A stretch of DNA of 64,000 nt from Rhodocyclales bacterium GT-UBC (lineage in GTDB: Bacteria; Pseudomonadota; Gammaproteobacteria; Burkholderiales; Rhodocyclaceae), in the NCBI GenBank assembly GCA_003583745.1, contig QXPY01000002.1:310001-374000 (forward strand), given 5' to 3'. The position numbers and the translations under genes are program-made. The notes beneath the pieces are model-generated. The model saw nothing but the letters and a program-made list of their open reading frames with translations. It was not told the origin of the DNA and ran no database searches. Positions 35,179 to 44,859 of this stretch are shown here, piece by piece (position 1 is the stretch's first letter; every line of letters starts with the position of its first letter).

Positions 35179-37031
35179 TTACGTCGCTGGATCTGTTTGA
35201 CGTCGCGCACCGCGCCCTTATCGGCCGAGGTCGCCATCAGGGCATAGGCCTGCAACGCCGCCGACACGACGCGTTCGCGATCAACCGGCTTCCACGCCGC
35301 CTCACCCTTGGCCTCCATCGCTGCCCGACGCTTGGCCAGCACTTCGTCGGAAACGGCAAGCTGGATACGGCGATTCGGGATGTCGATTTCGATGGTATCG
35401 CCCTCCTCAACCAAACCGATAGCCCCACCGTCGGCGGCTTCCGGCGAGGCGTGACCAATCGACAAACCGGAGGTGCCGCCGGAGAAGCGTCCATCAGTAA
35501 GCAGCGCACACTCCTTGCCCAGGCCAATCGACTTCAGGTACGAGGTCGGATAGAGCATTTCCTGCATACCCGGACCGCCCTTGGGCCCTTCATAGCGAAT
35601 GACCACGACGTCACCGGCAACGATCCTCTCGCCGAGGATGGCTTCCACTGCCGCATCCTGGCTTTCGAAGACGCGGGCACGACCGGTGAATTGCCAGATC
35701 GATTCATCGACACCGGCCGTCTTGACGATACAGCCATCCAGCGCGATGTTTCCGTACAGCACCGCCAAACCGCCGTCCTGCGAATAGGCATTGGCTTTAT
35801 TGCGGATACAGCCCTTGGTGCGATCCAGATCGAGCTCGGGATAGCGACGATCCTGCGAAAAGGCTGTCTGGGTCGGGACACCACCTGGCGCCGCCTTGAA
35901 GAACTGATGCACCTTGATATCGTGCTCGCGCACCACATCCCAGCGATCGATCGACTCACCGAGATTCTTGGCATGCACGGTCGGCACATCGCGGGCGATC
36001 AAACCAGCCCGATCCAATTCGCCAAGAATGGCCATGATGCCGCCGGCACGGTGAACGTCTTCTATATGGTATTGCTGCGTCGCCGGCGCCACCTTGGCCA
36101 GGCAAGGCACCTTGCGGGAAATCCGATCGATGTCGGCCATCGTGAAATCGACGCCAGCTTCCTGCGCCGTCGCCAGCAGATGCAATACGGTATTGGTCGA
36201 GCCGCCCATCGAGACATCGAGCGCCATGGCATTTTCGAAAGCGGCCTTGGTAGCGATGCTGCGCGGCAGTACCGATGCGTCGTCCTGCTCGTAGTAACGT
36301 TTGCACAGTTCGACAGAAAGGCGTGCCGCCTTGAGGAACAGTTGCTTACGGTCGGCATGCGTCGCGACGATGGTGCCGTTACCCGGCAAGCTCAGGCCGA
36401 GCGCTTCGGTCAGGCAGTTCATCGAATTGGCTGTAAACATGCCAGAACAGGAACCGCAGGTCGGACAGGCGGAGCGTTCGAAGCTGTCAACCTCCTCATC
36501 CGAGACGCTCTTGTCACCCGCCTTGATCATGGCATCGATCAGGTCGACCTTGATCGTCTGGTCCTTCCAGCTCACTTTGCCCGCTTCCATCGGGCCGCCG
36601 GAAACGAAAACCACCGGGATATTCAGGCGCATCGCGGCCATCAGCATGCCCGGGGTGATCTTGTCGCAATTGGAAATGCAGACCATGGCGTCGGCACAAT
36701 GGGCATTCACCATGTATTCGACCGAGTCGGCAATCAGGTCGCGACTCGGCAGCGAATAGAGCATGCCGCTGTGGCCCATGGCGATGCCGTCATCGATGGC
36801 GATAGTATTGAATTCCTTGGCCACACCACCGGCCGCCTCGATTTCACGGGCCACCAGTTGCCCCATGTCCTTAAGATGAACGTGGCCCGGCACAAACTGG
36901 GTAAAGCTATTGACCACCGCGATGATCGGTTTGCCGAAATCGCCATCCTTCATGCCTGTGGCGCGCCACAGTGAGCGGGCGCCGGCCATGTTGCGACCAT
37001 GCGTGGAGGTGCGGGAACGGTATTGAGGCAT
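35175..37031 (-). CDS. ilvD: Dihydroxy-acid dehydratase
   Basis: 618 residues beginning [19 protein letters not shown]. The ATG at 37031 has GGAG upstream; the 46-codon extension in frame overlaps the divergent lgt and was rejected. It has the iron-sulfur Cys motifs ([10 protein letters not shown] and [12 protein letters not shown]) and the C-terminal [16 protein letters not shown]. It performs the third common step of valine, leucine and isoleucine synthesis and feeds pantothenate. Confidence 0.98.
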   Translation of the reverse strand: MPQYRSRTSTHGRNMAGARSLWRATGMKDGDFGKPIIAVVNSFTQFVPGHVHLKDMGQLVAREIEAAGGVAKEFNTIAIDDGIAMGHSGMLYSLPSRDLIADSVEYMVNAHCADAMVCISNCDKITPGMLMAAMRLNIPVVFVSGGPMEAGKVSWKDQTIKVDLIDAMIKAGDKSVSDEEVDSFERSACPTCGSCSGMFTANSMNCLTEALGLSLPGNGTIVATHADRKQLFLKAARLSVELCKRYYEQDDASVLPRSIATKAAFENAMALDVSMGGSTNTVLHLLATAQEAGVDFTMADIDRISRKVPCLAKVAPATQQYHIEDVHRAGGIMAILGELDRAGLIARDVPTVHAKNLGESIDRWDVVREHDIKVHQFFKAAPGGVPTQTAFSQDRRYPELDLDRTKGCIRNKANAYSQDGGLAVLYGNIALDGCIVKTAGVDESIWQFTGRARVFESQDAAVEAILGERIVAGDVVVIRYEGPKGGPGMQEMLYPTSYLKSIGLGKECALLTDGRFSGGTSGLSIGHASPEAADGGAIGLVEEGDTIEIDIPNRRIQLAVSDEVLAKRRAAMEAKGEAAWKPVDRERVVSAALQAYALMATSADKGAVRDVKQIQRRK

Positions 37032-37084
37032 GAATATCTCCGTCTGAATCTGGGCGCCACCGTCGTGTAACAAAAGGCGCGAAC

Positions 37085-37090
37085 TATAAT
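37085..37090 (+). promoter_or_regulatory. Candidate -10 box for lgt
   Basis: A perfect TATAAT stands 30 bases before the lgt ATG in the 89-base spacer between divergent ilvD and lgt. No recognisable -35 lies 16-18 bases upstream, so confidence is low. Confidence 0.35.
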
Positions 37091-37120
37091 CGGCTAATTC
37101 TAGCCCACTCTGCGCTTTCG

Positions 37121-37933
37121 ATGCTTCTACATCCCCAGTTCGACCCCGTCGCTTTTTCGCTCGGACCAATTTCTGTGCGCTGGTACGGTTTGATGTATCT
37201 GGTCGCCTTTGTTCAATTTATTTTGCTCGGCCGCCTGCGCATCAAGTCCCGCCCGTCGATCATGACTGCGGAACAACTCGACGACCTGCTCTTCTACGGC
37301 ATGCTCGGCGTCATCATCGGCGGCCGCCTCGGCCAGGTCCTGTTTTACGAGCCGGGCTATTTCCTCAGCCATCCGCTGGAAATCATCGCCGTATGGAAAG
37401 GTGGCATGAGCTTTCACGGCGGCTTCATCGGGGTGCTGCTCGCCATGAGCCTGTGGTCGCGCAAGAACAAACTGGCCTGGTTCGACGTCACCGACTTCAT
37501 TGCCCCCCTGGTCCCGCTCGGCCTCGCCGCCGGCCGGGTCGGGAATTTCATCAATGGCGAACTGTGGGGTCGGGTCGCCGATCCAAGCCTGCCCTGGGCG
37601 ATGATTTTTCCGCAATCCGGAGACATGCTGCCGCGCCACCCCTCCCAGTTCTATCACGTCGGCCTGGAGGGCATTGCCCTCTTCCTGATCCTCTGGCTAT
37701 TCACCCAACGGTCGAGGCCGCGGCGCGCCGCATCCGGGGTATTCCTGATCGGCTACGGCTGCTTCCGCTTCATCACCGAATTTTTCCGCGAGCCGGATGC
37801 GGGCATTTTTGGTCAATCCTACGAGATCAGCATGGGGCAATGGCTATCGCTGCCAATGATCCTGATCGGCCTGATCCTGCTTGTCCTGGCCTACCGAAAG
37901 CCCACCTCCCCCAACACGACCGACGCGATCTGA
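37121..37933 (+). CDS. lgt: Prolipoprotein diacylglyceryl transferase
   Basis: 270 residues with seven predicted membrane helices. The conserved [10 protein letters not shown] box and the signature [13 protein letters not shown], both needed to transfer diacylglycerol from phosphatidylglycerol to lipobox Cys, are present. Several proteins in this window (the metal-efflux adaptor, the LivK-type protein, the glycine-zipper protein) are predicted substrates. It is divergent from ilvD. Confidence 0.97.
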   Translation: MLLHPQFDPVAFSLGPISVRWYGLMYLVAFVQFILLGRLRIKSRPSIMTAEQLDDLLFYGMLGVIIGGRLGQVLFYEPGYFLSHPLEIIAVWKGGMSFHGGFIGVLLAMSLWSRKNKLAWFDVTDFIAPLVPLGLAAGRVGNFINGELWGRVADPSLPWAMIFPQSGDMLPRHPSQFYHVGLEGIALFLILWLFTQRSRPRRAASGVFLIGYGCFRFITEFFREPDAGIFGQSYEISMGQWLSLPMILIGLILLVLAYRKPTSPNTTDAI

Positions 37934-37984
37934 AAACCTTATAATTATGGATTACACCATCCATCCAACGACAGGAATCCAGTC

Positions 37985-38461
37985 ATGACACGTCCGTTCA
38001 AGGTTCTCGGCATTCAGCAAATCGCCATCGGCGGCCCTTCCAAGGAAAAGCTGCGCACGTTGTGGGTCGAGAAATTCGGCCTGGAAATCACCAGCACCTT
38101 CGTTTCCGAACGCGAAAACGTCGACGAGGACATCTGCGCCATGGGCACCGGCCCGTTCAAGGTTGAAGTCGACCTGATGCAACCGCTCGATCCGGAAAAG
38201 AAGCCGGCCGTGCACGCCACCCCGCTCAACCACGTCGGCTTGTGGATCGACGATCTGCCGAAGGCGGTCGAATGGCTTTCCGCCAACGGCGTACGCTTTG
38301 CCCCGGGCGGCATCCGCAAGGGCGCAGCCGGTTTCGACATCACCTTCCTGCACCCGAAGGGCAATGAAGAATTCCCGATCGGTGGCGAAGGCGTGCTGAT
38401 CGAACTGGTCCAGGCCCCACCGGAAGTCGTTTCGGCCTTTGCCAAGCTGGCTGGCCAATAA
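37985..38461 (+). CDS. VOC-superfamily protein, methylmalonyl-CoA epimerase-like
   Basis: 158 residues with two beta-alpha-beta-beta-beta modules. The second module has [10 protein letters not shown] and ends [12 protein letters not shown], close to methylmalonyl-CoA epimerases. The first metal-ligand position, usually His in an HxAI motif, reads Gln here (IQQIAIGG, Gln12). Metal binding or substrate may therefore differ; a glyoxalase-like or dioxygenase-like role is also possible. It is 8 bases upstream of the next gene with a shared GGAG site, so they form an operon. Confidence 0.7.
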   Translation: MTRPFKVLGIQQIAIGGPSKEKLRTLWVEKFGLEITSTFVSERENVDEDICAMGTGPFKVEVDLMQPLDPEKKPAVHATPLNHVGLWIDDLPKAVEWLSANGVRFAPGGIRKGAAGFDITFLHPKGNEEFPIGGEGVLIELVQAPPEVVSAFAKLAGQ

Positions 38462-38469
38462 GGAGAAAC

Positions 38470-39231
38470 ATGGACGAAATCCCCGAGCAAGACCTCGAGG
38501 AAACCCGCGCGGCACTCGCCCCAACCCTGGAGGCGACCGCCGCCATCCTGCCGTGGGTCGCCAAACCGGCCAAGCTGCGTTTCGACGCGCGATTGAACGC
38601 ACGCTGGATTGACAGTTGCCGTCGCCTGGCCGAAGCCTGGACCGAACGCCACGGCAAGGGCGCAGAGGATATTCGCCCTGCCATTTTTGCCTTATACGCC
38701 ATCGCCTTGGAAAGTGCGGACGCCGATTGCCTCCATCTCGGCGAAGCCCTGGCCAGCGCAGCCGACAGCCTTGAGGAAGCCGCACCGACCGCCTTGTTGA
38801 CTGCCGCACTCAGCGCCGCAACAGAATGCTTCAATGAACCAGGCGGATTGGAAAATATCCTATTCCCGGAGCGGGCTCGACATTTTGCCCAGCGCATCGA
38901 GAAATGCCTGGAGAACAGGGATGCACCCAGCATCCGTTCCCCGATAATCGATCGGCTCTTTGTCAGCGAAGCGTACGAACGCATCGAACGCATGCAAGAC
39001 GCATTGGCTGCACTCCCCCCCGATGCCTATTCGCTTAAACTCGAAAGCACCGAACTGGCGCAGCAAGCTGAACATCTTGAGCTTTACGGCATCGTCCACC
39101 TATGTAGACAGCTCGAAAACACCATTCCCGTCGAGAGCAGAATCGATGAACTGGACAGCTTCGCTGTGCGCGAATCCATCGAGCGCATCCTCCACCAGTT
39201 AATCGGCATGATCAATGCCATTACCAGCTAG
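38470..39231 (+). CDS. Unrecognised all-helical protein with weak Hpt-like segment
   Basis: 253 residues, predicted almost entirely helical, no signal peptide or membrane segment, rich in Ala, Glu and Leu. Residues about 163-217 (EAYERIERMQDALAAL, then ELAQQAEHLELYGIVHLCRQLE) resemble a histidine phosphotransfer helix pair in pattern, but the phosphorylatable His of the HxxKG motif is missing. It follows the VOC gene by 8 bases with an AAGGAG site. Its stop codon touches the stop of the convergent GAF-PAS gene. No function is assigned. Confidence 0.6.
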   Translation: MDEIPEQDLEETRAALAPTLEATAAILPWVAKPAKLRFDARLNARWIDSCRRLAEAWTERHGKGAEDIRPAIFALYAIALESADADCLHLGEALASAADSLEEAAPTALLTAALSAATECFNEPGGLENILFPERARHFAQRIEKCLENRDAPSIRSPIIDRLFVSEAYERIERMQDALAALPPDAYSLKLESTELAQQAEHLELYGIVHLCRQLENTIPVESRIDELDSFAVRESIERILHQLIGMINAITS

Positions 39232-40152
39232 CTAGAGCGGGCGCAAAACCCCAAGAAGCAGTTTCCGACCATTACTGATCTCTGCCAACTCGGCTGATAC
39301 GGAGACCCTCTGGGTGGAACCATCTGGCCGCAGGATTTCGCAATGATGGGCAACGGTAGGCAATTCGGCCGCCATCGCCAAACACGACTCGCTCGTCCCT
39401 TCGGCAAGCCCCGATGGATGCAGGGCACGACGATGCTTGCCGATCAACTGTCTACGCGGACACGCGAAAAGCTTCTCGGCCTGACGATTGGCATCCAAAA
39501 TGAGGCCACTGACCGGATCGGCCAACAGCATGGCATCGGGCGAAGCATCGAATACCACGCGCATCCTCTCCGCATTCGCCTGCGCCTGTTGTTTCGCCTG
39601 AGTTGCCTCATACTCGACCAGCGCCAAAGTCACCAGATTGGCCACCGCATGGGCAAATAGTTGATGCGAAGGCGTCCACGGCTGCTGGATGCCAACCTGC
39701 TCCAGGCACAACACCCCCTGCAAGTCGCCGCGAATATGAATCGGCGTCGCCAAAAGTGCGGTTACGCCATGCCGCGCCAAGTATTCCGCCGCAAAGCCTT
39801 GCGTCGATTGGTGCATGAACAAATCGTCCGCGACAATGCAGGCTTCCTGATGCAGCGCACTGAAATAGGCAGGGTGTTCAGCCGCCTGCAGGACGCCACC
39901 ACTACTATGGCGCTGCGGTGACTGCTCGAACAACTCCAGGCAGCGCAACTCATCATGATCGTGCGTCAATGCCCAGATGCTCACCCGTTCGACCCCAGCC
40001 ATGCGGGCAGCCGACTCGGTCAGGATACTCAACGTCATATCCAGGGACGCTTCCTTGAAATAGGCACCGCGCGATAAGGTCGCGACCCCTTCCGGCAAAC
40101 CGGCTGGCGCCATCAGCTTCGACGAAACGCCGGAATGAAGCATGTTTTCCAT
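39232..40152 (-). CDS. GAF-PAS sensor protein without output domain
   Basis: 306 residues. A GAF domain (about 30-180; GVERVSIWALTHDHDELRCLELF, LLATPIHIRGDLQGVLCLEQV) is followed by a short helix and a PAS domain (about 195-300; MRVVFDASPDAMLLADPVSGLILDAN, HPSGLAEG). There is no kinase, GGDEF, EAL or DNA-binding domain, so it would signal through a partner. A perfect CRP-type palindrome lies 77 bases upstream of its start. Confidence 0.78.
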   Translation of the reverse strand: MENMLHSGVSSKLMAPAGLPEGVATLSRGAYFKEASLDMTLSILTESAARMAGVERVSIWALTHDHDELRCLELFEQSPQRHSSGGVLQAAEHPAYFSALHQEACIVADDLFMHQSTQGFAAEYLARHGVTALLATPIHIRGDLQGVLCLEQVGIQQPWTPSHQLFAHAVANLVTLALVEYEATQAKQQAQANAERMRVVFDASPDAMLLADPVSGLILDANRQAEKLFACPRRQLIGKHRRALHPSGLAEGTSESCLAMAAELPTVAHHCEILRPDGSTQRVSVSAELAEISNGRKLLLGVLRPL

Positions 40153-40228
40153 GAGATTCGACAGTCTGGACGTGAATTTTGACCCATTATCATGACTGTC
40201 GATTCTACGGAATGGGCTATGCCCAAGC

Positions 40229-40244
40229 TGTGAAATAGATCACA
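40229..40244 (-). promoter_or_regulatory. CRP/Vfr-type binding site upstream of the GAF-PAS gene
   Basis: TGTGA, six bases, TCACA: a perfect match to both half-sites of the cAMP receptor protein consensus. It is centred about 85 bases before the GAF-PAS start codon and between two minus-strand genes. The site is symmetric, so orientation is assigned from context. Confidence 0.6.
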
Positions 40245-40277
40245 TCCCCCGCCATGCCGGTTTCAGAAAGCCCAGTC

Positions 40278-40616
40278 CTAAAGCTCGGGTCCCGGCGTCG
40301 TCTTGAATACGAATGCAGCACGTTCCACATCGCAGATCCAGACCAGCCCATCGCCATAATGGCCGGTCTGGGCCACCTCGATCACGCGCTGAAATAGGGC
40401 CTCCGCCACTTCGTCTGAGGCAACGATTTCTATTCTGACCTTAGGGGAATAGTCGGTAAGTTGATCTTTGATCGAATTTTTCCCGATATGGCGCGTCGGC
40501 GCACTGCAGCCTTCGACGCGCGTAACCGTCATGCCGGGAAAGCCTGGCATGCCGACCAATGCATCACGCAAGGTCGACAGTTTGTTGGGGCGAATCACCG
40601 CCTTGATTTCTTTCAT
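40278..40616 (-). CDS. Atypical PII signalling protein linked to metal efflux (PII-NG type)
   Basis: 112 residues of PII fold: MKEIKAVIRPNKLSTLRDAL, MTVTRVEGC, PKVRIEIV and the C-terminal ATP-loop TGHYGDGLVWICDV. The T-loop (RHIGKNSIKDQLTDYS) differs from GlnB/GlnK and lacks the uridylylated Tyr51 context. Such PII proteins are known next to CusA/CzcA-type pumps and are thought to respond to something other than glutamine status. Its ATG overlaps the RND stop by 4 bases. Confidence 0.85.
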   Translation of the reverse strand: MKEIKAVIRPNKLSTLRDALVGMPGFPGMTVTRVEGCSAPTRHIGKNSIKDQLTDYSPKVRIEIVASDEVAEALFQRVIEVAQTGHYGDGLVWICDVERAAFVFKTTPGPEL

Positions 40617-43600
40617 GCCTCGACCTCCTGTTCGTCAAACCAGCGATAAATAGTCGGCAAAACCACCAGCGTCAACAAGGTCGAGGTAATCAGCCCACCA
40701 ATCACGACGATGGCCAACGGCCGTTGCACCTCGGACCCCGGTCCGGTCGAAAACAGGAAGGGAATCAGGCCGAGCATGGCAACCGTCGCCGTCATCATCA
40801 CCGGCCGGAAGCGCAGCGTCGCCCCCTCGACCACCGCATCACGCACGCTACGTCCCTCATCGCGCAACCCTCGGATATACGACACCAGCACCACCCCGTT
40901 GAGCACGGCAATGCCCCACAGCGCGATGAACCCGACCGAGGCCGGCACCGACAAGTATTCGCGGGTGACGAACAGACCGATGATGCCGCCGATCGAAGCG
41001 AAGGGCAGAACGGTGATGATCAGCGTCGCAAAGCGCAGCGAATTGAAAAGCAGGAAAAGCAGGAAGAAGATCGCTGCGATGGTCAGCGGAATGATCACCA
41101 TCAGGTGGCCGAGCGCCCGCTCCATGTTCTGGAACTGACCGCCCCACTCCAGGTAATAGCCTTCTGGCAGCTTGATCTGCTTGTCCACCTTCTGCTGCAG
41201 TTCGGCAACGAAGCTGCCCAGGTCGCGATCCTTGACGTTCACACCGACCACGATGCGACGCTTGCCGAGCTCGCGCGAAATCTGGGCCGGCCCGTCCATG
41301 ACCCGGATGCGGGCAACATCGACCAGCCGCACCTGGGCGCCGCCCGGCGCGGTGAGCAAGACATTGGAAATCGCTTCGACATTATTGCGGAAGCGTTCCG
41401 GCAAACGCACGACGCCAGGGAAGCGACGTTCCCCCTCGAAAATCTCGGTCGCCACCTTGCCGCCGATCGCCGTCTCCAGCACGTCATTGACGTCCGAAAC
41501 ATTGAGACCAAGACGGGCAATCGCCTGCCGGTCGATCTCCACCGACAGGTATTGCTGGCCGCTGACCCGCTCGACCCGCATATCCTGCGCACCTTGCAGG
41601 CCTTGCGCCACTTTGGAAATCTGGCCGGCGATCTTCTTCAACTGATCGAGATCGTCACCGAAGACCTTGACTGCAATATCGGAACGCACGCCGGTCACCA
41701 TTTCGTCGACCCGGTCGGAAATCGGTTGCGCCATCACGATCTGCACGCCAGGCAAGGCCTTCAGCTTGTCGCGCATGGCCTCGGCGATATCGTCCTGGCT
41801 CCAGCCGCTCGGCCATTCGCTGCGCGGCTTCAGGCTGACGATCGGCGTCGACTCGTTCGGCCCCTGCGGGTCGGCCGGCGACTCGCCGCGACCGACTCCT
41901 GACACCGCCGATTTGACGCCGGGCACCTGCATGACCAGCCGCATCGCCTCCATTTCCATCTTGATCGACTCGTCGAGCGAGATGTTCGGCACCCGGTTGA
42001 TACCCGGCACGACCGAACCTTCCTTCATTTCCGGAATGAAGGCGGTACCGAGGAAGGGCAGCATGCCCAGTGTCAGCACGAAAGCCCCCACCGCCAGCAC
42101 CACGGTCTTCTTTTCATTGCCCAGCGCCCAATGCAGCAGCTTCAGGTAATGCCGCTTCATCGCCGCGATCAGCTTGGTATCGTGGTCGCCGTCATGCACC
42201 GGCGGCTTGAGCAGGTAAGTCGACATCACCGGCGTCAGCGACAAGGAGAGGATCAGCGAAATGCCCAGCGCGATGGCGATGGTGTAGGCCAGGGGCGCGA
42301 ACATCTTGCCCTCCATGCCTTGCAGCGTCATCAAGGGCAAAAAGACCAGGATGATGATGCCGACCCCGAAGATGACCGGCGTCGCCACCTCGACCACGGC
42401 ACGCAGGATCACCCGGGTCTGGCTTTCGCCGGTCTTGGCATGGCGCCCCAGTTGCAGGAAGGCGTTCTCGACCACCACCACCGAACCATCGACCATCAGG
42501 CCGATGGCAATGGCCAGGCCGCCCAGCGACATCAGGTTGGCCGAGATGCCGAGCTTGTTCATGGCCATGAAGGTCAGCAATGGCGTCAGCACCAGCGTGC
42601 CGACGACAATCAGTGACGAACGCACGTCGCCCAGGAAAAGGAAAAGCACCACCACGACCAGTACGACGCCTTCAAGCAGCACCTTGGTCACTGTCCACAA
42701 CGCCGCATCGACCAGTTCCGAGCGATCGTAATAGGCGGCGATCTTCAGGCCGTCCGGCAACATGCCCTTGGCGTTGATCTCGTTCACCCGCGCCTTGATC
42801 CGGCTGACCACCTCCTTGGCATTGCCGCCGGCGATCATCATCACCACACCACCGACCGCCTCGGTATAGCCATTCTTGATTACCGCCCCCTGGCGCACGT
42901 CGTGGCCGATTTCAACCTCGGCAACGTCGCGCACGTACACCGGGACCCCGTCGCGCTCACGCAGCACGATGGCGCGGATGTCGTCAAGATCGCGCACCAG
43001 GCCGACGGCACGAATCAGGTATTGCTCGGCGTACTGCGGCAGCACGCCGCCCCCGGCATTGGCGTTGTTGCGCCCGACGGCCTGATAGACATCTGCGATG
43101 GTCAGGCCGAAGTGGCGCAGCTTGTCGGGATTGACCAGCACCTGGTATTGCTTGGCGTAACCACCCTGCGAATTGATCTCGGCCACCCCGGGAATCGACC
43201 GCAGCAAGGGCCGCACCACCCAGTCTTGGGCAATCCGACGCTGCATCAGCTCCTCTTCAGTGAGCGCACGCTCACCGTCATCGCCCCGCTCCAACGTGTA
43301 TTGGTAGACCTCGCCCAGACCAGTCGAGACCGGGCCGAGCACAGGCGTAATGCCGACCGGCAGGCGGGCACCGACTTCGAGCAGGCGCTCCATCACCAGC
43401 TGACGCGCAAAATAAACGTCGGTCTTGTCATTGAACACCAGCGTGATCAGCGACAAGCCGGGCTTGTTGAGCGAGCGCATTTCCTCCAGCCCGGGCAGGC
43501 CGGTCATCGACACCTCAAGCGGCACCGTGGCAAAACGTTCGACTTCCTCCGGCGAGCGGCCGGGGGCTTCGGTCGCGATCTGGACCTGAACGTTGGTGAC

Positions 43601-43723
43601 ATCGGGGAAGGCATCGACCGACAGCTTCTGCGCTGCATTCAGGCCGAAGAAAAAGAGCACCGCGGCGATCACCGCCACGATCAGACGCTGCTTGAGCGCC
43701 GCACGTATCAAGGATTCAATCAC
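40613..43723 (-). CDS. Heavy-metal efflux RND pump, CusA/CzcA family (GTG start)
   Basis: 1036 residues, twelve predicted membrane helices and two large periplasmic loops. It opens MIESLIRAALKQRLIV with AFPDVTNVQVQI, typical of the HME subfamily. In the fourth membrane helix the motif reads AIAIGLMVDGSVVVVEN: the Asp and Glu of the proton relay are there, but the preceding DFG Asp of the Co/Zn/Cd pumps is Ala-Ile-Gly, as in CusA-like members. Substrate is therefore uncertain, monovalent copper or silver or another metal. The GTG start at 43723 has GGAGGG before it and overlaps the adaptor stop. Confidence 0.9.
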   Translation of the reverse strand: MIESLIRAALKQRLIVAVIAAVLFFFGLNAAQKLSVDAFPDVTNVQVQIATEAPGRSPEEVERFATVPLEVSMTGLPGLEEMRSLNKPGLSLITLVFNDKTDVYFARQLVMERLLEVGARLPVGITPVLGPVSTGLGEVYQYTLERGDDGERALTEEELMQRRIAQDWVVRPLLRSIPGVAEINSQGGYAKQYQVLVNPDKLRHFGLTIADVYQAVGRNNANAGGGVLPQYAEQYLIRAVGLVRDLDDIRAIVLRERDGVPVYVRDVAEVEIGHDVRQGAVIKNGYTEAVGGVVMMIAGGNAKEVVSRIKARVNEINAKGMLPDGLKIAAYYDRSELVDAALWTVTKVLLEGVVLVVVVLFLFLGDVRSSLIVVGTLVLTPLLTFMAMNKLGISANLMSLGGLAIAIGLMVDGSVVVVENAFLQLGRHAKTGESQTRVILRAVVEVATPVIFGVGIIILVFLPLMTLQGMEGKMFAPLAYTIAIALGISLILSLSLTPVMSTYLLKPPVHDGDHDTKLIAAMKRHYLKLLHWALGNEKKTVVLAVGAFVLTLGMLPFLGTAFIPEMKEGSVVPGINRVPNISLDESIKMEMEAMRLVMQVPGVKSAVSGVGRGESPADPQGPNESTPIVSLKPRSEWPSGWSQDDIAEAMRDKLKALPGVQIVMAQPISDRVDEMVTGVRSDIAVKVFGDDLDQLKKIAGQISKVAQGLQGAQDMRVERVSGQQYLSVEIDRQAIARLGLNVSDVNDVLETAIGGKVATEIFEGERRFPGVVRLPERFRNNVEAISNVLLTAPGGAQVRLVDVARIRVMDGPAQISRELGKRRIVVGVNVKDRDLGSFVAELQQKVDKQIKLPEGYYLEWGGQFQNMERALGHLMVIIPLTIAAIFFLLFLLFNSLRFATLIITVLPFASIGGIIGLFVTREYLSVPASVGFIALWGIAVLNGVVLVSYIRGLRDEGRSVRDAVVEGATLRFRPVMMTATVAMLGLIPFLFSTGPGSEVQRPLAIVVIGGLITSTLLTLVVLPTIYRWFDEQEVEA

Positions 43724-44859
43724 GTGCCCTCCATTTCCTTGCGATTACGCTCGTTATTCAGGTGGAAAGCACCGCTAACCACCAGCTTTTCCTGCCCCTT
43801 CAAGCCCGACAGCACAATACGCTGCCCGCCCTGTTCGGGGCCGAGCTTGACCTTGACCAGGCGGAAACTGTTGTCGCCTTCGGCCACGAAGACATGGTCT
43901 TCGTCGTTTTCCCGGACCACGGCACCGGCCGGCACCACCATGCGATCCACCGGCTTGGCTTCGATCAGCATTGAGGCCAGCATCGCCGGCTTGAGTCGGC
44001 CATCGCTGTTGTCCAGCTCGGTACGCACCAGCACGGTTCGCGTTTCCGGATTGATCGTCTGGCCAACGTGAATCAGCTTGCCGACCAGCCGCTCGTTGCC
44101 CAGCGCCGGCACCTCGATATGCACCGACTGGCCTTCCTTGACCTGGCTGACCTGCTGCTCCGGCACTTGCGCCACAGCCCACAAACGGCCAAGGTCGGCG
44201 ACCACAAACAGGGTGTCGGCCGGTTGCACGACCTGGCCCTGGGCGAGTTTGCGCTCGACCACCACACCATTCAGCGTCGCCACCACCGGGGTCAGCGAAT
44301 TGACCGCACCCTGCTTGCCCAACTTCTCGATGGCCGCCGGCGTCACGCCGAGCAGTTGCAACTGGTCGGAAGCAGCGCGGGTTTCGGCCATGGAGATATG
44401 GTATTCGCTCTCCCGGCGCTGCAACTCGGCCGCGCCGATGACGTCGGCCTCGAACAACGCTTTGGCCCGTTCCGCATTGCGCCGATTCAATTCGAGCTGT
44501 GCTCGCGCCTTGAGATAAGCCAGTTGCTGGCTCGACAATTCGCTGCTGTTCAGACGAGCCAGCACCGCGCCCTGGGCGACACGCTGCCCGACCCAGGCGT
44601 CGATCGAGGTCACCCGCCCGGTAATCGTCGCGCCAATACGGGCAATGCGCTGCTCGTCGAAATCGATATTGCCCGCCACCCGCAATGTTTCGGCAACCGG
44701 CTGCGTCGCCACCGGCGCCAGCTTGAGTTGGGCCAGCAACTCCGGGGCAGGCGCAACCACGGCCGGGTCACCGGCCGGTGCGGCAGCCGTCGGGCCGCTC
44801 TCCTTCTGGCAACCGCCGAGCAGCGCCAGTCCCATGCACATCCACAGAAGATTTTTCAT
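43720..44859 (-). CDS. Periplasmic adaptor (membrane fusion) lipoprotein of the metal efflux system
   Basis: 379 residues with a lipoprotein signal (lipobox LLGGC, Cys about residue 17) and an Ala/Pro linker. Barrel-sandwich hybrid halves flank a helical hairpin (about 105-175), then a beta-barrel and membrane-proximal domain (ETRTVLVRTELDNSDGRLKPAMLASMLIEA), as in CusB/CzcB. It bridges the RND pump and the outer-membrane channel and overlaps both neighbours by 4 bases. No His- or Met-rich metal-binding N-terminus is visible. Confidence 0.9.
   Translation of the reverse strand: MKNLLWMCMGLALLGGCQKESGPTAAAPAGDPAVVAPAPELLAQLKLAPVATQPVAETLRVAGNIDFDEQRIARIGATITGRVTSIDAWVGQRVAQGAVLARLNSSELSSQQLAYLKARAQLELNRRNAERAKALFEADVIGAAELQRRESEYHISMAETRAASDQLQLLGVTPAAIEKLGKQGAVNSLTPVVATLNGVVVERKLAQGQVVQPADTLFVVADLGRLWAVAQVPEQQVSQVKEGQSVHIEVPALGNERLVGKLIHVGQTINPETRTVLVRTELDNSDGRLKPAMLASMLIEAKPVDRMVVPAGAVVRENDEDHVFVAEGDNSFRLVKVKLGPEQGGQRIVLSGLKGQEKLVVSGAFHLNNERNRKEMEGT

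Noticed and set aside
37032..37169. 46-codon N-terminal extension of ilvD
   Set aside because: It runs into the divergent lgt gene, and the MPQYRSRTS start has its own GGAG site and family length.
37940..37945. TATAAT before the VOC gene
   Set aside because: No -35-like hexamer at 16-18 bases; a single AT-rich hexamer is insufficient, so it was not listed as a promoter.
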